A DNA stretch of 64,000 nucleotides, taken from Cladocopium goreaui. Taxonomy: Eukaryota > Sar > Dinophyceae > Suessiales > Symbiodiniaceae. The notes beneath the pieces were generated by a model. It was not told where the DNA came from, searched no databases, and saw only the letters and a list, made by a program, of their open reading frames with translations. A program made the translations under genes and the position numbers. Below, in pieces: positions 56,111-64,000 of the stretch. Location: positions 1,020,090-1,084,089 of the forward strand of contig CAMXCT020006578.1 in NCBI GenBank assembly GCA_947184155.2, given 5' to 3'. The first letter of the stretch is position 1. Each line of letters begins with the position of its first letter.

Positions 56111-58590
56111 CACTTCCAGCTGTATCAGCTGTGGTCTGGACAGGAGTACACAAAGAAGGTCCAAGACTTGGAACAAAAACTGGACAATGAGGTGAGGAGC
56201 AAAATTGCTTGAGACGGAGGGTTTCAAAGCACCAGAGCAACGCTTTGAGAAAGGAAATGAATGGATGATGATACATGACATGGTACATGATGGTATATAT
56301 AATTATATGAATAAACAAATACATAAATCAATATTTAAATAAATTAATCAATATGTATATATATATATATATACATGTACATACATACACATACTACTAA
56401 TACTACATGTTAGTAATATAACATTGGGACATCGCAGGTTCGTCTTGTACACTGCACATCGTTTCTTGGGCTTTGGTCTCATGGACCCAGCCGCGAGGTG
56501 AGGCGGAGAAGAGTGCTTGAAGCACAGCTGGAGGACTGCCTATATCCCAAGAATGGGAAGGAGCAGGTTTCCAATGTTTTTTTTGTTCTACTGTTGTTGC
56601 CTCATGTTGTCTGAATACTTGTTTTCATGAGACCATTCATATATTCTATGATTCTATGAATCATTCATTATCATATATTGTGGCACCTTTTTCCTAGAAA
56701 CCAACGCTTGAAATGTCGAAACTGCACCTGCCTGTTGCCCCTCCGTTTCGACCCTTTTTTGGCCTGTGCGGTGCGGCAGGAAGCGAATGAACAGTTGAAG
56801 CAGATCCCAGAGCTACAGGATGGGCCACTGGCGATGGGACCCTGATGGGTTTGGGGCAATTTGGAGTTCTACTAATCCATACTAATCCATACTAATCCAT
56901 ACTAATCCATACTAATCCCTTCCCCATTAAAACAAAACAAAACAACCCCCAAATGTTGAGAATTTTGGATCTATTTGGATCTATTGATTTTGGCCCAAAA
57001 AAAAGATCCATCAAGATGGGATTGTCCACCAGGAGCAGTTGCTGCAGTCCAAGTTGCTAATGCTGAAGTGCCTTGGTGCAGAATTTGGACCTCGAGATGT
57101 GCAGAATTTTGTTGGGCTTTCTGTTTGGACCATTTTAGACCTACAAAAAAGTAAAAAAAGGTCATGATTTGGTGGATCAGACGCTATCCATTTTGGGATT
57201 CAAGAATACTAATCCATACCCTGATGAAACAAAATGATTAGTAGTTTGATGTTTGATGTATTGTTTTCATGATTGTGAAGTAGCAGCCCACACAAGCCGG
57301 CTGTTGCTCCTGTCTCACTTTGATGGGCGAAGAATGTCCGAGTGCGCGTATGTGTTTTTGATATTCTGGAAGTGTTCGTAGAGCAATATGATTTGATATT
57401 GTGTCATGATCTGTCCGTATGACATCGTATGACCACAAACATGTAGGACCCAAATAATTGTTCGTGTCCTTGCCCTCCAAAGAGAGAGTCAACCGTAGAT
57501 TTTGGATGATTTTGGTGGGTTACCCGCTTTTTTACATGTACTTGAATATTAGATAATATTAGCTATTATTGGCTTGAGAATTGTATCACATCATATCTCA
57601 GTTTGTCATTGTTTTCTTCCTGAAGATCCCCATTTGGTCAATATGGGTGCTGGCAAAGCAAGGCAAGTCGAGAAAGGAGTGGCTGCAGTGGGACTGGGAA
57701 ATCTTCATGCTGTGTGCCGTGTCGTTTTGTCGGAATGGCGGAGATGCATGGCGAACATTCGGTTCAGGAAGGGCTTGGGTTTGGGGAAAAAACTCTATCG
57801 ATCTGCATTTCTGATGATTTCCCTTTGCTTCACTGAGCTCTTATGATTGAGATAGGTGTGAGCCGAATCCAAATAAACATGTTCCGTCTCCAATGCCATC
57901 ACTAGACACCATTTCAGCTGCCACTACCTCTGAGGCTAATTTTTGTTGCTAAGCTTGTCCTGGCCTGTGGGTGAGAGATGTGAGAGTTGTTGTGCTAAGG
58001 ACTGGCAACGGTCACTTGCCTTGAACATGTGAACCGCAACCACTTTTAGGGACTCTTGAGTTGGCTGATGCGGCGTTCTATTTTAAGAACAGATCAACTG
58101 GGATGACATGAGTAAGTCTTTAAAGATTCATTTGGAGTCCTGCATTTTCTCTGAAGAGAGCGCCCGGATATTTTATGATATTTTCCATACAGTTTCATCA
58201 ATCTGATCTAGGATCACGCTGCCAAAGAACTCGTTCTTTTCCAGTCCATGCACTGACGTCACATTTTGTCACGTTTAGGAATGGATGAACATGATGCATC
58301 ATCCCATAGTCCCATACCATCCTATAGTCCCATAGGAATGGAAAATCACCATTTTTTATGGGAAAACTCACTATAAATGGCCATTTTCAATAGCTATGTT
58401 AGTTTACCAGAGGGTACCATCCTATTGTTATCCCATAGCATCCATAGCATCCACATCCGCCGCGAGGGCAAGATCGTGGACCGGCTGCGTCGCCGAGCGC
58501 CAGATGCTGGTCGCTGCCACTTCGAGATGGTGCAGTTGCATGAGGAAGGCATGGAACACCTCAAGGCAGCGGATAGCTGGGGAAGATGAA
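56111..58590 (+). CDS. coiled-coil-rich protein, short exons, unrecognised
   Basis: Phase-0 exons chain well. QLYQLWSGQEYTKKVQDLEQ is at 56111-56191 (donor GAG|GTGAGG). GLWSHGPSREVRRRRVLEAQ is at 56438-56566 and EANEQLKQIPELQ at 56780-56818. QEQLLQSKLLMLKCLGAEFG is at about 57017-57111, then VNMGAGKARQVEKGVAAVGL with VLSEWRRCMANIRFRKGLG at about 57626-57846. A last candidate, REGKIVDRLRRRAPDAGRCH, is near 58450-58590. The heptad-like Leu/Gln/Glu/Lys pattern indicates coiled coil, perhaps a cytoskeletal or motor-associated protein; that is inference. The join after ELQ falls inside a shared GATGGG word and does not give a standard intron. Confidence 0.45.
56868..56920 (+). repeat. 10 bp tandem repeat ACTAATCCAT
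   Basis: Five near-perfect copies lie in a row in an intron. A single further ACTAATCCAT lies near 57208. Confidence 0.9.
58333..58416. mobile_element. family C element, left end missing
   Basis: ATGGAAAATCACCATT then AATAGCTATGTTAGTTTACC and AGAGGGTA match the complete copy at 44850-44953. The left terminus is replaced by CCCATACCATCCTATAGT-type repeats. A more decayed relative (ATGGGAAAATCAACTATCAA then GGATTTTCCATTGCCATG) lies at 58610-58665. Confidence 0.65.
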
Positions 58591-58727
58591 AGATGATGGA
58601 CAATCCCCGAACTTGAGATTTTCATGGGAAAATCAACTATCAATGGGGGATTTTCCATTGCCATGTTTGAGCCTACGGGTTGAAAACCGTCCAAGCGTTT
58701 TAGGCAATTTTTTAATTGTTCCTTGGG

Positions 58728-58880
58728 GTGGGGTGGGGTGGGGTGGGGCAATAACGTCACGTACTTGCGCGCTCCCATGATGTTACGCCACGGCACGTTC
58801 ACTTGCACGTGCGCACATACGTCATGCTACGTTGAAAGATGTGTCACGTCACGCAGGGGTGGGGTGGGGTGGGGTGGGTG
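58728..58880 (+). repeat. ACGT-rich unit with GGGGT borders, left copy
   Basis: GGGGTGGGGTGGGG leads into CAATAACGTCACGTACTTGC, then GGCACGTTCACTTGCACGTG, CATACGTCATGCTACGTTG and GTCACGCAGG, then GGGGTGGGGTGGGGTGGGTG. The unit recurs at 63782-63905 in the same orientation with few changes. It directly abuts the left end of the 4.9 kb element. Confidence 0.85.
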
Positions 58881-59105
58881 CCCTATAGACCAGTTTAGAC
58901 AATTTGGTAGGAAATAGTTAATTCCAAAAAAAGTTAACTAATTAGTTAACTTTTTTTTAAGTTAAAAAAAATAGTTAGTAAATAGTTAAAAATAAGTTAA
59001 CTAAATAGTTAATAAAATAGTTAAAAATAGTTAAAAATAGTTAAAAATAGTTAAAAATAGTTAAACATATAATTAACTTTTTAACTTTTTTAAAACTATG
59101 TTTCA
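58881..59105 (+). repeat. left terminal inverted repeat, AT-rich
   Basis: After the conserved outer 45 bp it consists of GTTAAAAATAGTTAAAAATA words and a 20 bp palindrome AGTTAACTAATTAGTTAACT. Confidence 0.8.
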
Positions 59106-59159
59106 ACTATTTTTCTTCGGTTTCTTCATTGATTTTCATCATATTTGGGAAATGGAATG

Positions 59160-59480
59160 TTGCAAACTCTGTGAGATTGAGAGCCATTTTGAGAGGGGGA
59201 AGGGGAATGGGAGAGTCACTGTGAGGGTGAGAGTCACTGTGAAAGAGGGATGGTGAAAGTCATTTTGAGGGTCGGTGAGGGTCACTTTTTTAGAGGGAGG
59301 GTGATGAGAGTCACTTTGAAGGTGGGAATCACTCTGAGAGAGGGAGGGTGAGAGTCACTTTGAGAGAGGGAGGGTGAGAGTCACTCTGAGAGAGGGAGAG
59401 CCACTTTGAGAGGAAGAGAGTGAGAGAGAGAGGGAGAGAGAGAGTGAGAGCCACTTTGAGGGGGGGAGAGTGAGAGTGAG
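59160..59480 (+). repeat. degenerate GAGAGTCACTTTGAGAGAGG repeat
   Basis: GAGTCACTNTGAGRG words recur about twelve times. The words CACTTTGAGAG and ACATGTTGAGAG also occur near 60002, 60262 and 63150-63260, so this motif is spread through the element. Confidence 0.75.
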
Positions 59481-59717
59481 AGACATGACATGTTGGAAAA
59501 TCAGCAATGGCTTCTTTTTTGGCACAAATACATGTTTCAGGAGAGATCTCACACTTTGACATCTCACAGACACCAACACATCTTTAGATCATACACATAT
59601 CATGGCAAAAAAATGTAATACCTAAATCACATGTGTGGCAATCACACAATTCACACCACCACATTTCACATTATATCACATTTCACAACACATCTGACAG
59701 CTTTGGTAGAAGTAGCA

Positions 59718-59984
59718 ATGGAGGATCCGACCAAGCTGTACCTCAGGGGGCTGCCATATGCCATCCCTCAAAGGGATTTGAGGCAATGGCTTTGGTCATG
59801 GGGGATTGAGGTACAATCCCCGGTGCTCCACTACAACGATCCACAAACGCTTCGGTGCAATGCCTTCCTTCACTTTAGTGAAGATGCTAGGCATCATGTG
59901 CCAGCCTTGAATGGATCGTGGTTTGGGCAGCACCAGCTGGAATGCAGTGTGGCAAAGCCAAAAGTTGCAAGGTTTCTTGGCTAA
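59718..59984 (+). CDS. small RNA-recognition-motif (RRM) protein, 88 residues
   Basis: The frame runs from ATG 59718 to TAA 59984 and is almost entirely one RRM domain. KLYLRGLPY is the RNP2 strand, then IPQRDLRQWLWSWG is helix 1. A strand ending SPVLHYND follows. CNAFLHFSE is the RNP1-like strand, ARHHVPALNGSWFG is helix 2 and LECSVAKP is the last strand. RRM proteins bind single-stranded RNA or DNA. The RNP1 box is atypical, keeping the Phe positions but lacking the usual Gly. The frame is also open upstream to 59631, so a longer start or an exon acceptor (TTGGTAG) is possible. It sits inside the 4.9 kb inverted-repeat element. Whether it is a captured host gene or part of the element's own machinery is unknown. 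Confidence 0.7.
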   Translation: MEDPTKLYLRGLPYAIPQRDLRQWLWSWGIEVQSPVLHYNDPQTLRCNAFLHFSEDARHHVPALNGSWFGQHQLECSVAKPKVARFLG

Positions 59985-60029
59985 AATTGTTGAGTTTGTG
60001 CACTTTGAGAGACAACATGTTGAGAGCAG

Positions 60030-60345
60030 TTAGAGGAGAGAGAGAGAGAGAGAGAGTCAGAGAGAGAGAGTCAGAGAGAGAGAGTCAGAGAGAGAGAGTC
60101 AGAGAGAGAGAGAGTCAGAGAGAGAGAGTCAGAGAGAGAGAGAGTCAGAGAGAGAGAGAGAGTCAGAGAGAGAGAGAGAGAGAGAGTCAGAGAGAGAGAG
60201 TCAGAGAGAGAGAGTCAGAGAGAGAGAGAGTCAGAGAGAGAGAGAGAGGCAGCACACCTGGAGAGCACTTTGAGGGATAACATGCTGAGAGGATGGCACT
60301 TGGAGAGAGAGAGAGAGAGCGAGAGAGAGGGAACACATTCCTATG
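60030..60345 (+). repeat. (GA)n with spaced GTCAGAGAGAGA units
   Basis: GAGAGAGAGTCAGAGAGAGA repeats about fifteen times with slight length changes. A unit GCACTTGGAGAGAGAGAG follows near 60297. Charged Arg/Glu/Ser frames across it are not a gene. Confidence 0.93.
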
Positions 60346-60429
60346 TAAGGACTGATGGTCCTCATGGCTTACAGTCTCTTTGGCTGAGATTGGAAAAATT
60401 GTTGCTGTGGCACCACCCAAGAACTGGGA

Positions 60430-61455
60430 TTGTTTTCTTTAAAGAGTGCGCTCAAGAATTGGGACTCCTGGTTTAAAAGAAATTTAACCTACATGGATCA
60501 AAATTCTCACAGCCCAGGAATGCTCCAAAGGCAAGTAGCTTTCGATGCAGACCATCCATCTTCAAGACTTGGATCTATGTTTCTTGGCCAAAAGTATAGA
60601 TTGGTGGGGTTTGGTTTCACCAAGTGTGGTGCAAATAGTAGCATGCATCATGGATTTGAACATGCACTTTGGGATGTTAGGCAACCAGCAGAACCAGATG
60701 GACCTCCACCTTGGGGAAGATCGACACTTGGACGAGCCTGAGCCAGTGCAATTTTGTTCGAATTCATAATTCAGTGCAATTTTGTTCGCAATGGACGAGC
60801 CTGAGCCAGAATCAGAGCCGGATGTGCGGCTGTCTGAAGTGTGGGGCACACGTGGTGAAATTAGTGACCCTACTTGGATCTCGTGGACACCTTGGAATAA
60901 CCTCATCTGGATCAAGCACATGGGGTACTGGCACCTTGTCCAACGTGCACATTTGTCAACAATTTACAGTACTTTCACCTCTGAAAACTGGGCCGATTAT
61001 GGGGAACTTGCTTTGGACCTTGAAGTCGAGGAAGTCTAAGTTTGATTTTCTCGGTCCAAGTGTGGTGTTCGAGTTTATATACCAGAATTTTGTCGAACCA
61101 GTCGATCGACTTTGGAATTTTACGGACGCTGCTCGAAGCTGGAATTGTCGAAAATCGACTTTGGAATTGTCTTGTGGAAACAATCGATCGACTTTGGAAT
61201 TTTATGGACGCTGCTCGACGCTGGAATTGTCGAAAATCGACTTTGGAATTGTCGAGTATGCCAATGGCCAAGACTGCCAAGAGAAAAGTCAATAGGATGA
61301 TCTTGGAGTCTTCTGACGGCTGTGTGCTGGTTGTCAAAAAGTGCACATGTCACTGCATTTGTGCAAACTCAAATGGTGCACATTTCAAGATTGACGGGGA
61401 TATTGAACACATCATCAGCATCATCACAAGTTTGCAGGTCACATCGAAGGGCTAA
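60430..61455 (+). CDS. candidate exons inside the 4.9 kb element, unrecognised
   Basis: One frame gives VAFDADHPSSRLGSMFLGQK then YRLVGFGFTKCGANSSMHHG (stop near 60741). Another, from ATG 60791, gives MDEPEPESEPDVRLSEVWGT then WTPWNNLIWIKHMGYWHLVQ and stops at 61039. A third, after the tandem repeat, gives MILESSDGCVLVVKKCTCHC and stops at 61455. The segment GACGAGCCTGAGCCAG with TGCAATTTTGTTCG is locally duplicated near 60733-60800. The second frame looks most like real protein. No domain is recognised. Confidence 0.3.
61100..61262 (+). repeat. 82 bp tandem duplication with nested ATCGACTTTGGAATT
   Basis: GATCGACTTTGGAATTTTAC then GGACGCTGCTCGAAGCTGGA returns about 82 bp later. The word ATCGACTTTGGAATTGTC occurs within each copy, so the short word appears four times. 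Confidence 0.85.
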
Positions 61456-61866
61456 TTGCCAGTCTTGATCTCAGCAGAATCATCAAAAACTTGGCTTGAC
61501 CTGACCATCCTTGCATTTTATTCATGTTATCTGTTATCTAGAGAGTCAGAAAGAATTTGCTGGTTTCAGAATCCGAGTCCAAAGCATGAATCACAATCAC
61601 ATCAAACTTGCAACTTGGAACTTGATCCAAAGCACGAATCTCACATGATTCATATTCACAATTCAAATTCACACATGTGATGGAAATTTGAAATTGATCA
61701 TGATCATGATCATGGATATTGAACGCGTCATGGCGTCATCACAGAGCTCGGCTCAGGCTGGGTCAATCGTGATGCCCGGGACATGCCATGCCAGTCAGTC
61801 TTGGTCTCAGCAGAAGCTTCCATTCATCCTGACTCAGACCGTCCTGATGTCCAGTGTCACAGCTGC

Positions 61867-62057
61867 TGTTAAAATCACCAACATTGTAATTGCTGGACTG
61901 TACTGTACTGAACAATGTACAATGAAGAAATCAATGCTCATGTCTCAGACCGTCCTGTCTCAGACCATCCTGACGTCTTGGTAAAATCACCAACATTGTA
62001 ATTGCTGGACTGTACTGTACTGTACAATGTACAATGAAGAAATCAATGCTCATGTTA
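61867..62057 (+). repeat. 113 bp tandem duplication
   Basis: GTAAAATCACCAACATTGTA then ATTGCTGGACTGTACTGTAC and AATGAAGAAATCAATGCTCA occur at about 61869-61945 and again from 61981. From 62060 to 63070 I see no gene. Confidence 0.8.
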
Positions 62058-63539
62058 CACATGCTGTTCTCTCTCGACTCTCTTGTTGACATGTTTCAAG
62101 GTGCAAAAGGTACATCATCAGGTAAAAGACCAACGTTTCACCTTCGTCGTTTTTGACAAAATAGCACAGGTCAAAGGTCCGGAGTTCATAGATGTCCTTT
62201 TCCCATTGGTTGGTTGGAAGTTGATTAATAGATTACCTCTTTAACTTTAACAATGCAGGTATCTCAAGTAACTCAGCTAAATGATGATAGATGCCAAACC
62301 GGCAATAAAACATTGCTGCAAGAATCTGAGGTGTACACTCCAGCTTTTGGAAAGGCTGTGGTCCGAATATTCCAAAGTGTTTGGAATTCATAATTCAATC
62401 ACAATGCGAAACCTAATCACATTTTAGCTCCAGTCTCATGCTGAAAGCGGATGGAAAAAATCAAAGCTCATTTGTTCAGACTTCAGTTGGACAAGTGATC
62501 GAAACATTTGATTGATAAGTGATGGTGGACAAGCTGATTGACAAGTGATCGAAACATTTGACTGACAAGTGAACGAAAGATTGACACTGCAATCGTTGAT
62601 TGGCTAGCTAATTAATTACTAGTGGATTACGCATTTTAAAGGAAAAATTCGACCAGATGTGCCATCGGACTCTCTTTTGACTTTCTGCCATTGGCATCCT
62701 TGCCGACTAAGGTCTGGAGTACTGGGCCTGCTACCCCACTTGCTTGGTGAACCTGGTTCATTCACCATTGGACTCATCGTCCATGATATTATATTATGAA
62801 TCATATGTCACTCACATGTCCCTCAGATAATTTATATAATCCACCAATTTTTATGCGTATCCATTTGTACCCCAACCAAATAAAAAATGAGATAAAATGA
62901 AAAAATGTTAAAAACATGCGTTTTAATGGGATAAAATGCTTAAATATGTGAAAAAAATTAATGCGTTTTTAAGTTATTTTGAGTTTATTTATGCGCATGG
63001 GGGTTCACAAAGTCTTCTGATCTAAACCCGGCTGATCTAGGGTACTTATTATTTTTGGTGACTGAAGTTTAAGTTTGGCACGAACAAGAACTGGCATTGT
63101 GGCAAAGGTTCATGTGGTCAAGGTCTTAAAAAACCTGCAGGTGCACCACTTTGAGAGCCACATGTTGAGAGACCCAAGCACTTTGAGGGATTCATGTTTC
63201 TGGCAGCAGCCATGGTTGAAAGCCACACATTGTGAGAGGTTTTCTTTTTTGAGAGACCAAACACTTTGAGAGGCCCAGATTCTTATCTTGAGGGAACCCA
63301 CACATGTTTGAGATGCTTTCACAGTGAAAGAAAAAGAAACAATCACTTTTCATATTGTTTTTCAAAGCCACTGGAAACTCAGGTGTTCAAAATTAGGTAG
63401 AATAGGAAAAGATATTTGCACAGAATCATGAAACTATTGCTCACAATATGGTACAAAATGAACAAAATAGCATTAAATAACATAGAGACATCACATATTA
63501 ATCTTCAAAAATGATGTCAAACATCCTTCATTTTTTTAA

Positions 63540-63781
63540 AGATAGTTAAACATAGTTCAAAAAATCGTTCAAAAATAGTTAAAAATAGCAAAAAAAACTA
63601 TTTTTTACTAAATACTATTTTTAACTATGTTTAAACTATTTTTTAAAGCTATTTTTAACTATTTTTTAACTAAGGTAAAAAAAAGTTAACTAATTAGTTA
63701 ACTTTTTTTCTAAAAACATCGAATTAACTATTTTTCAAAATTAACTATTTCCTTCCAAATTGTCTAAACTGTTTTATAGGG
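63540..63781 (-). repeat. right terminal inverted repeat of the 4.9 kb element
   Basis: It matches the left terminal repeat in reverse complement: outer 45 bp nearly identical, then the AGTTAACTAATTAGTTAACT palindrome and ATTTTTAACTATTTTTTAAC words. Confidence 0.8.
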
Positions 63782-63905
63782 TGGGGCAATAACGTTCACG
63801 TACTTGCGCACTCCCATGATGTTACGCCACGGCACGTTCACTTGCACGTGCGCACATACGTCATGCTACGTTGAAGATGTGTCTCGTCACGCAGGGGTGG
63901 GGTAT
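63782..63905 (+). repeat. ACGT-rich unit with GGGGT borders, right copy
   Basis: The unit starts with TGGGGCAATAACGTTCACGT immediately after the right end of the element and ends in CACGCAGGGGTGGGGT. It matches the copy at 58728-58880 over about 115 bp with only a few changes. Confidence 0.85.
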
Positions 63906-64000
63906 GATCAAAGCCCGATCAGTTGACATCTTGCCCAGAAAGCGAACAAAAATTGAATGACCTCATTTGGACGTACGTTCGCACATGGCAGTGGCGATGG
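63906..64000. other. window end, no feature seen
   Basis: The last ~95 bases show no convincing coding frame or repeat. Confidence 0.5.

Larger units (their letters stand above)
58881..63781. mobile_element. 4.9 kb element with ~200 bp terminal inverted repeats and RRM cargo
   Basis: The left end CCCTATAGACCAGTTTAGAC then AATTTGGTAGGAAATAGTTA is the reverse complement of the right end (TAACTATTTCCTTCCAAATT then GTCTAAACTGTTTTATAGGG). The similarity continues inward through an AT-rich AGTTAACTAATTAGTTAACT block on both sides. Inside are a small RRM gene (59718-59984), further candidate exons (60430-61455), GA-rich and tandem repeats, and gene-poor DNA. No transposase is recognisable, so it is probably nonautonomous or decayed. 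A target duplication cannot be fixed because the flanks are themselves repeats; the bases TG stand next to both ends. Confidence 0.7.

Overview
The window looks like nuclear DNA of a dinoflagellate, most likely of the Symbiodinium type. No database search was possible, so this rests on three things. Coding sequence is cut into many short exons of about 30-180 nt. Several exon ends that fit both the reading frame and the protein family use GC or GA donors beside GT, usually as AG|G borders. The pentatricopeptide (PPR) protein is of the kind abundant in these algae. No tRNA, rRNA, CRISPR array or bacterial-style operon was seen.

Layout. 1-6.95 kb holds three diverged copies of one exon cassette, separated by AT-rich, gene-poor DNA. 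7.7-8.6 kb has fragments of an unrecognised gene. 8.96-15.87 kb is a 15-exon gene for a single-chain aconitase-X enzyme (AcnX). 15.9-21.9 kb has scattered exons of one or more unrecognised genes, split by two large GAT-type satellites. 21.96-23.56 kb is a PPR gene in one long exon. 23.8-32.1 kb has isolated exons among satellites, small inverted-repeat elements and a ~1 kb terminal-inverted-repeat element. 33.9-35.6 kb is an armadillo/HEAT-like gene, again one long exon. About 35.9-43.5 kb is a CDC50/LEM3-type flippase subunit in many micro-exons; a ~3.7 kb internal gap holds a dead LINE fragment. 44.4-50.9 kb is dense with short exons of unrecognised genes. 51.3-52.5 kb is a TLC-domain membrane protein. 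53.6-55.1 kb appears to be a minus-strand gene. 55.1-58.6 kb carries plus-strand exons, including a coiled-coil protein. 58.88-63.78 kb is a 4.9 kb element with ~200 bp terminal inverted repeats, an RRM gene inside, and direct repeats of an unusual ACGT-rich, GGGGT-bordered unit on both sides.

Nearly all genes lie on the plus strand, as in the one-directional gene arrays known from dinoflagellates. The recognised genes do not form one pathway: AcnX is metabolic, CDC50 and TLC are membrane-lipid related, and PPR and RRM bind RNA. The richest signal is mobile and repeated DNA: at least four small palindromic element families sitting in introns and intergenic DNA, one hit by a later retroposed insertion with a 12 bp target duplication and an A-tail.

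Exon coordinates come from reading frame, splice dinucleotides, phase agreement and remembered family motifs. Many unrecognised exons are tentative.
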